Source of the DNA: Kosakonia sp. SMBL-WEM22
GTDB taxonomy: Bacteria > Pseudomonadota > Gammaproteobacteria > Enterobacterales > Enterobacteriaceae
Direction of reading: 5' to 3'
NCBI RefSeq assembly: GCF_014490785.1
Contig: NZ_CP051488.1
Span: forward strand, 3,162,001 to 3,226,000
DNA: 64,000 nt
Of this stretch, positions 45,888 to 55,339 are shown in pieces. The first letter of the stretch is position 1. Every line of letters starts with the position of its first letter. The position numbers were made by a program, and so were the translations under genes. The notes beneath the pieces were generated by a model. That model was not told the DNA's origin. It did no database searches and saw nothing but the letters and a program-made list of their open reading frames with translations.

Positions 45888-46661
45888 TTAATACGCCGCG
45901 ACCTCGCGCGCCATCTCGCGGCTATATTGCTGGCTGGCGTTCACCAGCATCCGGGTATAATCCGTTTGCTCCGCGCCGCTGACCAGCGCATCCACCGTTA
46001 AGGTTTCAAGGATTTTTCCATGCTGCATCACCGCCACTTTCTGGCAGAGATGGGCAATCACTCCCAGATCGTGCGTCACCATCAAATAGGTTAACTGCGA
46101 CTCCTGATGCAGCGCCGCCAGCAGGTTGAGGATCTCCGCCTGCACCGAGACATCCAGCGCCGAGGTCGGCTCATCAAGTAGCAGCACCCGCGGCTCGAGG
46201 ATCAGCGCCCGGGCGATCGCCACACGCTGACGCTGTCCGCCGGAGAGCTGATGGGGGTAACGTTCACGAAAGGCGCGGCTTAAACCCACTTTGTCCAGCA
46301 GCGTGTTGATGCGCCGATCGCGATCGTTAATGCCATGGATTTGCAGCGGCTCTTCGAGAATATCGCCGATGGTATGGCGCGGATGTAGCGAGCCGTAAGG
46401 GTCCTGAAACACCATTTGCACCAGCCGACAGCGCGGCCGGCTGAGGCGCTTCTCCAGCCGCTGATTATTAATCGCCAGATCGCCCTCCCAGTGGGTAAAC
46501 AGCCCCGCCAGGCACTTCAGCACCGTGGTTTTGCCCGAACCCGATTCGCCCACCAGGCCATAAATCTCGCCCGGCTGCACGGCAAAGGTGACATCGCTCA
46601 ACACCTGGTTGCGCTTCTCCCCTTCGCCAAACGCCAGATTCAGGTGGTTTACAGTAATCAT
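45888..46661 (-). CDS. Peptide/nickel-type ABC transporter ATPase (DppF-like)
   Basis: Second ATPase of a five-gene uptake system. It has 257 residues with Walker A GLVGESGSGKTTVLK, signature LSGGQRQRVAIARAL, Walker B VLLLDEPTSALD and the switch His in MVTHDLG. The KCLAGLFTHWEGDL region is typical of the DppF/OppF class, although the usual C-terminal zinc or oligopeptide extension is short. It ends the operon, 10 bp after the first ATPase gene. The substrate is unknown. Confidence 0.9.
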   Translation of the reverse strand: MITVNHLNLAFGEGEKRNQVLSDVTFAVQPGEIYGLVGESGSGKTTVLKCLAGLFTHWEGDLAINNQRLEKRLSRPRCRLVQMVFQDPYGSLHPRHTIGDILEEPLQIHGINDRDRRINTLLDKVGLSRAFRERYPHQLSGGQRQRVAIARALILEPRVLLLDEPTSALDVSVQAEILNLLAALHQESQLTYLMVTHDLGVIAHLCQKVAVMQHGKILETLTVDALVSGAEQTDYTRMLVNASQQYSREMAREVAAY

Positions 46662-46671
46662 ATGGCTCTCC

Positions 46672-47535
46672 TCACTCGCCCAGCCAGCTGGCCTGGCGCT
46701 GCAACACCGGCAGTACCGGGCGGCGGTTGTGAATCTCCGGCAGGGCGTGGATTAACCCCTGCGTATAGGGGTGCTGCGCGTGATCAAGATCTTTGGCGGC
46801 GATAGATTCCACCACGCGCCCGGCGTACATCACCAGCACGCGATCGCAGAAGCTGCGCACCAGGTTGATATCGTGGCTGATAAAAATCAGCCCCAGCCCG
46901 CGCGATTTGACCAGATCGTCCAGTAGCCCCAGCACCTGCAAACGCACCGAGACATCCAGCGCGGAGGTCGGCTCATCGGCAATCACCAGTTCAGGGTCGG
47001 TGATCAGCATCATGGCGATCATGATGCGCTGCCCCTGGCCGCCGGAAATCTCATGGGGATAGAGGTGATAGACTCGCTCCGGCTGACGAATGCGCACCAC
47101 ATCAAGCATCTCCAGCACTTTCGCTTTCGCCGCCTTTTTCTGCCCCGGATGGTGCGTGAGCCAGGCTTCCGCGATTTGATCGCCGACGCAAACCACCGGG
47201 TTCAGGGAGTATTTTGGATCCTGCATAATCATTGAGATACGTTTGCCACGCACCTGGCGCATCTGCGCCTCGGTAACCTGTTGTAGATCGATATCGCCAA
47301 ACTGCATGCGCTCGGCGGTGATCTTAGCTTTCGCCGGATGCAGACGCAGCAGCGCGCGCCCGACGGTGGATTTACCGGAGCCGGACTCGCCGACGATAGC
47401 CAGCTTCTCCTGACCAAGCGTAAAAGAGACGCCGCGCACCGCGTGGGTGACCGCGCCTGCGTTGACGAAATCGACATGCAGGTTGCGCACATCGAGAAGC
47501 GGCGAGTTATTCGCTGCGGGGATCGAGGATGTCAC
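46672..47535 (-). CDS. Peptide/nickel-type ABC transporter ATPase (DppD-like)
   Basis: First ATPase of the system, 287 residues. Walker A is AIVGESGSGKSTVGRALL, signature ISGGQGQRIMIAMML, Walker B LVIADEPTSALD, with the His switch in IFISHDINLV. The second residue set after LSGG is QGQR rather than the usual QRQR. The chosen ATG overlaps the permease gene by 29 bp; a later start is possible but would shorten the conserved N-terminal strand LLDVRNLHVDF. Confidence 0.9.
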   Translation of the reverse strand: MTSSIPAANNSPLLDVRNLHVDFVNAGAVTHAVRGVSFTLGQEKLAIVGESGSGKSTVGRALLRLHPAKAKITAERMQFGDIDLQQVTEAQMRQVRGKRISMIMQDPKYSLNPVVCVGDQIAEAWLTHHPGQKKAAKAKVLEMLDVVRIRQPERVYHLYPHEISGGQGQRIMIAMMLITDPELVIADEPTSALDVSVRLQVLGLLDDLVKSRGLGLIFISHDINLVRSFCDRVLVMYAGRVVESIAAKDLDHAQHPYTQGLIHALPEIHNRRPVLPVLQRQASWLGE

Positions 47536-48412
47536 GTAAGCCGTCTCCTAAGAAGTTGAACGCCAGGCTGTTGATCAAAATCGCCAGCCCCGGAATGGTC
47601 ACTACCCACCAGCACTCCATCATGTAGGTGCGCCCGCTGGAGATCATCGCGCCCCACTCCGGGTCGGGCGGCTGCGCGCCGAGGCCGAGAAACCCCAGCC
47701 CGGCGGCGGTCAGGATGATGCCCGCCATATTCATGGTGATACGGATAATCACCGACGGCAGGCAGAGCGGCACAATGTGTCGCCACAGCACGCGCAGTGG
47801 CGACGCGCCCTGCAACCGCACCGCCGAGATAAAATCGGCCTGGCGCAGCGACAGGGTTTCCGCTCGCGCCAGCCGCGCAATGGGCGGCCAGGCGGTGAGC
47901 GTAATGGCGATCACCACATGCTCAAGGCCGGGACCGAGGGCGGCGACAAACGCCAGCGCCAGCACCAGGCTTGGAAAGGAGATAAAGATATCGGTGACGC
48001 GCATCAGCACCATATCGACTTTGCCGCCAAAGTAACCGGCGGTGACGCCAAGCAGCAGGCCAAGCGGGCCAACGGTGACGGAGACCAGCAGCACGATATA
48101 GAGCGTAATGCGCGAGCCATAGACCAGCCGGCTGAAGATATCGCGGCCGAACTCATCGGTGCCGAACCAGTGTGCGGCACTCGGTGCGCTCAGGGCGTTG
48201 TCGAGATCCATTACCAGCGGGTGGTAAGGGGCAATCAGCGGCGCAAAGATCGCCACAATCAGCAACAGCAGGATGATACTGCCACCGATGGCGGTGAGCG
48301 GGTTGCGCGCCATTTTGCCAATAAACCCCGCCGTGCGGCCAAAGCCACGCTTGATGCGCTGGCTGCGCTCGCGGCGGGCGGCTGAAACAGGCGAATCAAA
48401 GGAGACCGTCAT
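47507..48412 (-). CDS. Peptide/nickel-type ABC transporter permease (DppC-like)
   Basis: Inner-membrane permease, 301 residues, with an N-terminal OppC_N segment (RMARNP-like KMARNPLTAIGGSIILLLLIVAIF) and five further helices. The DppC signature HWFGTDEFGRDIFSRLVYGSRITL and the EAA loop region (RLQGASPLRVLWRHIVPLCLP) are present. Its ATG overlaps the DppB-like gene by four bases. Confidence 0.92.
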   Translation of the reverse strand: MTVSFDSPVSAARRERSQRIKRGFGRTAGFIGKMARNPLTAIGGSIILLLLIVAIFAPLIAPYHPLVMDLDNALSAPSAAHWFGTDEFGRDIFSRLVYGSRITLYIVLLVSVTVGPLGLLLGVTAGYFGGKVDMVLMRVTDIFISFPSLVLALAFVAALGPGLEHVVIAITLTAWPPIARLARAETLSLRQADFISAVRLQGASPLRVLWRHIVPLCLPSVIIRITMNMAGIILTAAGLGFLGLGAQPPDPEWGAMISSGRTYMMECWWVVTIPGLAILINSLAFNFLGDGLRDILDPRSE

Positions 48413-49446
48413 GATTTCGTCCTCGGATCAAAGAGTTGATAGAGCATGTCGGAGAGCAGATTCAGCAGCACGAAGATCACCCCCACCAGCAGCACGCAGC
48501 CCATCACCGCATTCATATCGCCGAGCAGCAGGCTGCCGGTGAGATAGGAGCCAAAACCGGGCCAGGAGAAGACCGTTTCGATCAACACCGCCCCTTCCAG
48601 CAGCGAGCCGTAGGCCAGCGCCACCACCGTTAACAGCTGAACGAGAATGTTGCGAAAGGCGTGATTCCAGATCACCTGCCGCTCGGTCAGTCCTTTCACC
48701 CGCGCGGTGATGATGAACTCCTGTGAGAGCTGCGCCAGCATAAAGCTGCGCGTCATGCGGCTGATATAGGCCAGCGAGTGAAAGCCGAGCAGCGACGCGG
48801 GCAGCACCAGGTGATTGAGCGCGTTCCAGAACACCTTGCCGTTGCCCGCCAGCAGCGCATCGACGGTAATCAAGCCGGTGCGACGCGGCACCAGGCCATC
48901 AAGCCCCAGATCGAGCCGCCCGGCGCCGCCGACCCAGCCGAGCCAGGCGTAAAAGAGCAGCAGCCCCATCATGCCGACCCAGAAAATGGGCGTGGAGTAA
49001 CCGGCAAGGCTGATAATGCGCACCACATAGTCCGCCACGCTGTTGCGCCGCGCTGCTGCCAGCACGCCAAGGGGGATGCCCAGCCCGGCACCAACGATAA
49101 TGGCGAAGGTCGCCAGCTCCAGCGTTGCCGGGAAGACGCGCAGAATATCGTCCAGCACCGGTTTGCCGGTCAGCAGCGCATTACCCAAATTGCCGTGCAG
49201 CAGGTTGTTAAGGTAGATGCCAAACTGCGTCATCAGAGACTGGTCAAAGCCGAGCTGATGGTAAACCTGCTGATAAGTGCTGTGATCGGCATCGGGGCCG
49301 ACAATCGCCAGCACCGGATCGACCGGCATTACGCGGCCAATAAAGAAGGTCAGCAGCAGCAATCCGAACAGGGTGATCGCCACCTGGGTCAGGCGCGTCG
49401 ACACCCGCCGGGCCCGCGAGCCGGGGGCAAGCAGTAGCATACTCAT
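48409..49446 (-). CDS. Peptide/nickel-type ABC transporter permease (DppB-like)
   Basis: Inner-membrane permease, 345 residues. It shows the DppB-type opening TQVAITLFGLLLLTFFIGRVMPVDPV and the EAA loop ITARVKGLTERQVIWNHAFRNIL. Helices near residues 30-50, 120-145, 165-190, 270-295 and 310-335 are visible. The start overlaps the stop of the binding-protein gene by four bases. Confidence 0.92.
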   Translation of the reverse strand: MSMLLLAPGSRARRVSTRLTQVAITLFGLLLLTFFIGRVMPVDPVLAIVGPDADHSTYQQVYHQLGFDQSLMTQFGIYLNNLLHGNLGNALLTGKPVLDDILRVFPATLELATFAIIVGAGLGIPLGVLAAARRNSVADYVVRIISLAGYSTPIFWVGMMGLLLFYAWLGWVGGAGRLDLGLDGLVPRRTGLITVDALLAGNGKVFWNALNHLVLPASLLGFHSLAYISRMTRSFMLAQLSQEFIITARVKGLTERQVIWNHAFRNILVQLLTVVALAYGSLLEGAVLIETVFSWPGFGSYLTGSLLLGDMNAVMGCVLLVGVIFVLLNLLSDMLYQLFDPRTKS

Positions 49447-51071
49447 GGTTTCTCTCCTTCAGCGCCGTCGCGTTTGTAGACTTCACGCAGAAAGGTGGTT
49501 GCCGATGGGTGCGACTGAAAGTTTTTCACTTCATTGCGCACCACGACCGAATCGACCATTTGCGACAGCGGGATTAGCGCCGGGATCAGCTGGTCATAAC
49601 GCACCTGAATTTGCTGATAATCCGCCTTCTGTTTGTTCGGATCGCGCTCCAGCAGCGCCTGGTCGATCATCTGATTGAGCTGTTTGTCGTAGAAACTGGT
49701 GCGCCAGCCCTGGAAGTTGGTCAGCCGCGCTTCGTCACTATTATCGGGGTTATAGACCAGCGCGCGCAGGCTGGAGTGCGGGTGCGGCTCGACGCCGCTG
49801 CCGCCGCGCCCGACCAGCATGTCGAACTTGCGCTCGCGCATCGCACCGTAGATCTGATTCCCGGTGCCGGTGATGATTTTGGCGTTGATGCCTGCCTGCA
49901 TCAGCGTCGACTGCACGGCAATGGCGATGTTGAGAAACGGTTGATCGGCCAGCACGCGCAGCGTGGTATCAAAGCCCTGCGGGTAGCCCGCTTCCGCCAG
50001 CAACTTTTTGGCGCGCGGAATATCAAGCCGGTAGCCGGGGTCCGGCAGCGTTGAGGGCATTCCCGCTTTAATCGGCCGCTGATGCAGCACGCCATAACCC
50101 GGCATCAGCGCGTTGTTGATGCCCTGGTAATCAATCAGGTAGCGCACCGCTTCGCGCACTTTTGCATTGGCGAAGTGCGGCTCTTTCATGCTCATTGCTA
50201 CGTAGTAGACCGTGCCCTTCTGCACCGCCTCGACGGTGACATTCGGGTCTTTTCGCAGCGCGTTGATATCCGATACCGCCATGTTGTTGGCAATATCCAG
50301 ATCGCCTTTCGCCAGCATCAGGCGCAGGGTTTGCGACTCCTGAAAATGGCGCAGCACTACGCGGCTCAGCTTCGGCTCTTCGCGCCAGTAGTGCGGGTTA
50401 CGCTTCATGCGCAGCACATCTTTCGCCTGCCAGGTCTCAAGCATAAACGGCCCGGAGCCCGCTTCGTTGGTGGTCAGCCAGCGGTTACCCCAGTCGTTAT
50501 TTACCGCATGCTGCTGCACGGTTTTGCTGTCGAGCACACCCAGGTTCCCCAGCGCGCCGAGCGAGTAGAGCACCAGCTGCGGGTCATTGGCCTTCGGCAG
50601 GGTGATTTTTACCGTGTAGGCATCCGGGGCGCTGATCTGCTGATCGATATTCTTTTTGCTGAAACCGTAGGATTTCCAGACCGATGCCTGTGCGAGGTTG
50701 AGGTGCAAAAGCCTGCGCATCGACCAGACCACATCCTCTGCGGTTAAGGGGTTGCCGGAGTGGAATTTCACGTCGTCGCGCAGATGAAAGGTCAGGCTTT
50801 TGCCGTCCGGGTCGATAGTCCAGCTTTTTGCCAGCGCCGGTTTCACATTGGTCAGCTCGTTAGCGTCCAGTTCCACCAGCGAGTCGTAGAGATTGACGAC
50901 AATCCCGACCACTTCGTTACCGGTCATCGCTGCCGGATCGAGGGTCAGCAGGTTGTTCATATTCATGCCAATGATGAGCTGATCGGGCGGCGTTTTTGCG
51001 AATGCCGCGCCGCTGCCCACCATCAACGAGAGCGCGAGTACGCACGCGCCCGCGAGGGAGGTTTTTTTCAT
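49443..51071 (-). CDS. Periplasmic solute-binding protein, family 5 (DppA/OppA-like)
   Basis: Periplasmic receptor of the ABC system, 542 residues. A Sec signal peptide (MKKTSLAGACVLALSLMVG, cleavage after AFA at about 25) is followed by the family 5 fold: LTFHLRDDVKFHSGNPLTAEDVVWSMRR is the characteristic signature. The ligand class (peptide, opine, glycoside or other) cannot be told from sequence. It lies 97 bp after the enolase-superfamily gene, a gap in which I see no clear terminator, so the two are probably co-transcribed. Confidence 0.93.
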   Translation of the reverse strand: MKKTSLAGACVLALSLMVGSGAAFAKTPPDQLIIGMNMNNLLTLDPAAMTGNEVVGIVVNLYDSLVELDANELTNVKPALAKSWTIDPDGKSLTFHLRDDVKFHSGNPLTAEDVVWSMRRLLHLNLAQASVWKSYGFSKKNIDQQISAPDAYTVKITLPKANDPQLVLYSLGALGNLGVLDSKTVQQHAVNNDWGNRWLTTNEAGSGPFMLETWQAKDVLRMKRNPHYWREEPKLSRVVLRHFQESQTLRLMLAKGDLDIANNMAVSDINALRKDPNVTVEAVQKGTVYYVAMSMKEPHFANAKVREAVRYLIDYQGINNALMPGYGVLHQRPIKAGMPSTLPDPGYRLDIPRAKKLLAEAGYPQGFDTTLRVLADQPFLNIAIAVQSTLMQAGINAKIITGTGNQIYGAMRERKFDMLVGRGGSGVEPHPHSSLRALVYNPDNSDEARLTNFQGWRTSFYDKQLNQMIDQALLERDPNKQKADYQQIQVRYDQLIPALIPLSQMVDSVVVRNEVKNFQSHPSATTFLREVYKRDGAEGEKP

Positions 51072-51168
51072 CTATCTGTCGCCTGTAGGGTACGTTTTAC
51101 CGGCGGGGTAAGTACCCAAACCGGCCTACGCGTCCCGAAAGTCAGTGCTCCCGGGCATTTTTTATTGT

Positions 51169-52323
51169 TCAGTCGTGGCTGACGGTGTTGGCTTCGATAA
51201 AGGCAAAGTTGATATCTTCCCCGAGTCCCGGGCGCTGCGGCAGATGCACAAAGCCCTCCTCATCCATCGGGTCGACGATGCTGTTGAGATAGGCGGCGGG
51301 CTGATCGTAATCAAGGAACGGGTGCAACAAGCCGCGCTCGTACCAGCGGCAGTTGCGGATCGCACCGATGACCGCAAGGCTTGCCGCACCGTTGCCGTGT
51401 ACTTCGCAATCCATACCGAAGGATTCGGCGAGGTTCGCCACTTTCAGCGTCGGAGAAATGCCGCCCACACCGTTTGCGCCAGCGCGCAGAATGTCGCAGG
51501 CACCCGCTTTTACCCAGTCCGCGCGGCTGTGATGTTTTCCGCCGAGGCTCTCCGGGCCAATAATCGGGATCGATAAATTCTCCGCCAGCCAGGCGTAAGA
51601 GGACATGCTCTCCTCCTCCATCGGCTCTTCAAACCAGGCGAAGTTGAGCTTCTCTAACTCTTTGCCAATCCACAGCGCTTCGGTGCGGCTGTACCAGTGG
51701 TAGCCATCAATCATCAGATCGATATCGGGTCCGACCGCTTCACGCACCGCGGCGCAGGCTTTGATATCCATTTTCGGGTTCGGCGCGAACTTCACCGGCG
51801 GCATCCAGGTGTGCAGCTTGATCGCTTTATACCCGCGCGCCACCAGCGTTTCGGCAAAAGCGGCGTACTCTTCCGGCGTCGAGAGACCGCCCTCAAGATC
51901 GTCCCCGCACATGGTGCTGCCGTATGCCGGAACCTTATCGCGATAGCCGCCGAGCAGTTTGTAGACCGGCATATTGAGCTTGCGGCCAATCAAATCCCAT
52001 AACGCCTGCTCCACAAACGAGAGCGCGCGCTCGGTCAACTGATGGGCGCTGCCGCGCTGCCAGTGCGCCAGGTCCTGCCAGATACGCTCGCGATTAAAGG
52101 GGTCCTGACCGACCATCACTTTGCGGAAGAAGGTGGTGAGCACAAAGGGACGGACCACTTCCGGCGGAGCGAATGAGTAACCGGTGCTGCCATCGTCTGC
52201 GGTGATGGTTAACATCGCCATCTTCGCCTGTGTCTCCGGCCCCGGATGGGAGTGTCCGGCGCTATCAGAGGCCCGCCGCGTGGGGTGCTGAAAGACGGTG
52301 ACGTTTACAGATTCAATTTTCAT
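51169..52323 (-). CDS. Enolase-superfamily (mandelate racemase/muconate lactonizing) enzyme
   Basis: Probable sugar-acid dehydratase or racemase/epimerase; exact reaction unknown. ATG 52323 (MKIESVNVTVFQHPTRRASD, 384 residues) has AAGGATACGG upstream; the open frame above it is arginine/cysteine-rich noise. The N-terminal capping domain is followed by a TIM barrel with a KLH (K-x-H) motif in YKAIKLHTW, metal ligands Asp in LMIDGYHWYS, Glu in WFEEPMEEES and Glu in IGPESLGG. A His in CEVHGNG fits the mandelate racemase subgroup. It leads the ABC operon, implying that the imported compound or a product is its substrate. No regulator gene is adjacent. Confidence 0.85.
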   Translation of the reverse strand: MKIESVNVTVFQHPTRRASDSAGHSHPGPETQAKMAMLTITADDGSTGYSFAPPEVVRPFVLTTFFRKVMVGQDPFNRERIWQDLAHWQRGSAHQLTERALSFVEQALWDLIGRKLNMPVYKLLGGYRDKVPAYGSTMCGDDLEGGLSTPEEYAAFAETLVARGYKAIKLHTWMPPVKFAPNPKMDIKACAAVREAVGPDIDLMIDGYHWYSRTEALWIGKELEKLNFAWFEEPMEEESMSSYAWLAENLSIPIIGPESLGGKHHSRADWVKAGACDILRAGANGVGGISPTLKVANLAESFGMDCEVHGNGAASLAVIGAIRNCRWYERGLLHPFLDYDQPAAYLNSIVDPMDEEGFVHLPQRPGLGEDINFAFIEANTVSHD

Positions 52324-52509
52324 TCCGTATCCTTGAGTTTTGAAAAGCTGTTTCAGAACAAAATATATGCACAAAACCTGGTCACATCCTCGGACAAATA
52401 GCGCTAAGCAGCGACCATTTTTTGGGCATGCGCACAAGGATGCGTGACACTTTTCACAAAAGGTTACGGAAATGTGATCGGAGTCCGTGGCGGAGAGACG
52501 CGAAGCATA

Positions 52510-52541
52510 GAGAGAAAGCCCCCTTCCTGGCGGAAAGGGGC
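52510..52541 (-). terminator. Intrinsic terminator after fbaB
   Basis: On the minus strand GCCCCTTTCC, a 4-nt loop and GGAAGGGGGC form a 10-bp stem with one G-U pair. TTTCTCTC follows. It starts 11 bp after the fbaB stop and isolates fbaB from the enolase-superfamily operon. The rest of the gap to 52324 holds the promoter region of that operon, in which I assign no site. Confidence 0.75.
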
Positions 52542-52552
52542 AACAGCAGAGG

Positions 52553-53603
52553 TTACGCGATAGTGATCTTCTCGTCGAGGTAGACATCTTGTACGGCGTT
52601 AATCAACTTCACGCCGTCGGCCATCGTTTTCTTGAACGCTTTACGCCCGAGGATCAACCCCATGCCGCCGGCACGTTTGTTGATCACCGCCGTACGCACC
52701 GCCTCGGTGAGATCCGCCTCGCCGCCGGAAGCACCACCAGAGTTGATAAGCCCCGCACGCCCCATATAGCAGTTGGCTAACTGGTAGCGCACCAGATCGA
52801 TCGGATTATCGCTGGTGAGCTTGCTGTAGACGCGCTCATCGGTATAGCCGAATTTCACCGCGTTATAGCCGCCGTTATTCTCCGCCATCTTCTGCTTAAC
52901 GATATCCGCGCCGATGGTGGCGGCAATATGGTTTGCCTGGCCGGTGAGATCCGCTGAAACATGGTAATCGACGCCATCTTTCTTAAACGCGGAGTTACGC
53001 AGATAGGCCCACAGCACTGTCACCATGCCCAGCTCATGGGCGCGCTCAAAGGCGGTAGAGATCTCTTCAATCTGGCGGCGGGATTCCGGCGAGCCAAAGT
53101 AGATGGTTGCACCAACCGCTACCGCCCCCATATTGAACGCCTGCTCAACGCTGGCGTAGTAGGTCTGATCATAGGTGGTCGGGTAACTGAGGGTTTCGTT
53201 ATGGTTGAGTTTCACAAGGAAAGGAATGCGGTGGGCATAACGGCGGGAGACCGAGGCCAGCACGCCGTAAGTTGATGCCACACAGTTACAGCCCGCCTCA
53301 ATCGCCAGCTCAACGATATTTTTCGGGTCAAAGTAGAGCGGATTGGCGGCAAACGACGCGCCTGCCGAGTGCTCAATGCCCTGATCAACCGGCAAAATAG
53401 AGATACCCCGTCCCTGCCAGCCGCCCGTGGTTGTAAAGGGTCTGCATGTTTCGCAACACCGCAGGCGGGCGGTTGTTGTCGATCATTACGCGGTCGACAT
53501 AGTCGTGTCCGGGCAGATAGAGCTGGTCGGCAGGAATGGTCATGCAACGGTGTTGCAGAAGGCTGTCGGCGTCTTTGCCAAGTAACTGCACAATATCAGT
53601 CAT
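52553..53603 (-). pseudogene. fbaB: FbaB, class I fructose-bisphosphate aldolase, frameshifted
   Basis: Cytoplasmic DhnA-type aldolase of gluconeogenic growth. The start is ATG 53603 (MTDIVQLLGKDADSLLQHRC) with GGGAG ahead. The first frame runs about 70 codons to GRLAGTGYLY and stops at 53385. The rest of the protein (PVDQGIEHSAGASFAANP to the C-terminus DEKITIA) continues in another frame from about 53395. K-12 FbaB reads GTGYLSILPVDQG here, so CTCTCTATT has become CTCTATT, a 2-base loss in a CT repeat near 53399-53403. The probable Schiff-base lysine segment ADIVKQK is in the downstream part. Everything else is intact, so the lesion is recent or a sequencing error. Confidence 0.88.
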
Positions 53604-53756
53604 TACAATGCTCCCGTAAGCTTGCGCTTCGCGAATTGGATTGTCCTTACCCACCTTGCCTGGCGATGGGCAAACTAAGCCTGGTACTCTGGCGTCAGAA
53701 TGTCCACCGTCGGGCATTTTTTCAGCTTATTCTGCTGGCACGTTTCGGTTTCTGAT

Positions 53757-54560
53757 TTACCACCAGTGATGAAAGTGGTGAACCGGGCCGATACCCTCGC
53801 CCACTTCAAGCGTATCGGCCTGTGCCAGCGCAGCGGTAAGCCACGTTTTCGCCTCTGCAACCGTTTCAGCCCAGCCGTTATGGCGTGGACGCAGCGCCGC
53901 CAGCGCCGCCGAGAGTGTGCAGCCTGTACCATGGCTGTTTTTAGTTGCAATACGTACGGTGGTAAAGCGCTGTGCGCCATCGCGAGTAAAGAGCCAGTCC
54001 GGGCTTTCGGCGTCGTCCAGATGACCGCCCTTCATCAATACCGCCTCACAACCGAGCGCTAACAGGGCTTCGCCCTGCTGACGCATCTCGCGCTCGCTGC
54101 GCGCGTGGGGCGCATCTAACAGCACAGCCGCCTCCGGCAGATTGGGCGTGATAAGTGAAACCTGCGGCAGTAAATGCTGGCGCAGGGAGGCAACCGCCGA
54201 TGGGGATAACAGCGGATCGCCACTTTTCGCCAGCATCACCGTATCGAGCACTACATTGCGCACCTGGTAATGGCGCAAGCGCTCCGCCACCGCTTCCACA
54301 ATATCCGTTTCGGCCAGCATGCCAATTTTGGTGGTGTCGATGCGTACATCGCTCAACACCGAGTCCAGCTGGGCGGCAACAAAAGCAGGCTCAATGCGGT
54401 ACACCGACTGCACACCGCGCGTATTTTGCGCCACCAGCGCCGTGATCACTGAACAGCCATAAGCGCCCAGCGCCGAAAAGGTTTTCAAATCCGCCTGGAT
54501 CCCCGCCCCGCCGCTCGGGTCGGTGCCGGCAATGGTTAAGGCATTAATCCGTTTCATCAT
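53757..54560 (-). CDS. thiD: ThiD, HMP/HMP-phosphate kinase
   Basis: Phosphorylates hydroxymethylpyrimidine twice for thiamine synthesis. It has 267 residues, near K-12 (266). The ribokinase-like fold shows TIAGTDPSGGAGIQADLKTFSALG at the N-terminus and the anion-hole/catalytic segment ATKNSHGTGCTLSAALAA. The ATG overlaps the thiM stop by four bases. It is under the TPP riboswitch upstream of thiM. The 153-bp gap to fbaB has no clear terminator. Confidence 0.96.
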   Translation of the reverse strand: MMKRINALTIAGTDPSGGAGIQADLKTFSALGAYGCSVITALVAQNTRGVQSVYRIEPAFVAAQLDSVLSDVRIDTTKIGMLAETDIVEAVAERLRHYQVRNVVLDTVMLAKSGDPLLSPSAVASLRQHLLPQVSLITPNLPEAAVLLDAPHARSEREMRQQGEALLALGCEAVLMKGGHLDDAESPDWLFTRDGAQRFTTVRIATKNSHGTGCTLSAALAALRPRHNGWAETVAEAKTWLTAALAQADTLEVGEGIGPVHHFHHWW

Positions 54561-55339
54561 ACCCCCTCCCCATTTGCAGCCAGTGCATCAAGAAAGGCGG
54601 GGACGAAACTGCCAGGGCCAGCGCTCTGCTTCACCGCGCGGCTACCCGCCTGCTTCATTATCCGGCAGGCTGACGCAACGTTGAGGAGCCGCCCACCCGG
54701 TAAGGCGCAGCAGGCGGCCACTACCGCTGAGAGCGCGCAGCCGGTGCCAACCACGCGCGTCATCAACGGATCCCCGCCGCTGACGCTCAGGGTTTCTCTA
54801 CCATCGGTGATGTAATCAATCTCTCCGCTCACAGCGACGACTGCGCCGGTCTGTTGTGCCAGCTGCTGCGCTGCGGGCACCGCCGCCAGCGCACTGTCGG
54901 TGGTATCGACGCCGCGCCCGCCGCCTGGCATACCGGCCAGGGCGAGGATCTCAGAGGCGTTGCCGCGAATGGCGGCCGGTCGCAGAGAGAGGAGTTGCTG
55001 GCAGAAAGTGGTGCGAAACGCGAGTGCGTCAACCGCAACGGGATCGAGCGTCCAGGGCGTTTGTGCCTGGTTGGCGCGCTCGATTGCGGCGCGCATGGCT
55101 TCTGCGCGCTCGCGCGTCAGCGTGCCGACATTGATAAGCAAGGCATCGGCAATGGCGCTGAACTGCTGCGCCTCTTCGCTATCGATAACCATCGCTGGCG
55201 ATGCGCCGAGCGAGAGCAGCACGTTGGCGGTAAAGGTTTGTACGACGTCATTGGTCATACAGTGAACAAGTGGGGAGAGTGTGCGGAGTTGCTGTAACGC
55301 GTGTGCAGCGTGCACAGGATCAAGCAGGTCAGGTTGCAT
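54557..55339 (-). CDS. thiM: ThiM, hydroxyethylthiazole kinase
   Basis: Salvage kinase for the thiazole half of thiamine. It has 260 residues against 262 in K-12. The N-terminal segment SPLVHCMTNDVVQTFTANVLLSLGASPAM is family-specific, and MTRVVGTGCALSAVVAACCA holds the ATP-site Gly-rich loop and catalytic Cys. The ribosome binding site AGGAG lies nine bases before ATG 55339 and is partly enclosed in the riboswitch expression hairpin. Confidence 0.96.
   Translation of the reverse strand: MQPDLLDPVHAAHALQQLRTLSPLVHCMTNDVVQTFTANVLLSLGASPAMVIDSEEAQQFSAIADALLINVGTLTRERAEAMRAAIERANQAQTPWTLDPVAVDALAFRTTFCQQLLSLRPAAIRGNASEILALAGMPGGGRGVDTTDSALAAVPAAQQLAQQTGAVVAVSGEIDYITDGRETLSVSGGDPLMTRVVGTGCALSAVVAACCALPGGRLLNVASACRIMKQAGSRAVKQSAGPGSFVPAFLDALAANGEGV

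Noticed and set aside
45563..45982. 139-codon frame crossing the 260-bp intergenic element
   Set aside because: Composition follows the GC-rich repeats, it runs through a REP element and into the ABC ATPase gene end, and no ribosome site is evident.
52324..52587. N-terminal extension of the enolase-superfamily gene
   Set aside because: Cys/Arg-rich translation lies over the fbaB terminator and the promoter region; ATG 52323 has a ribosome site and family-like start.
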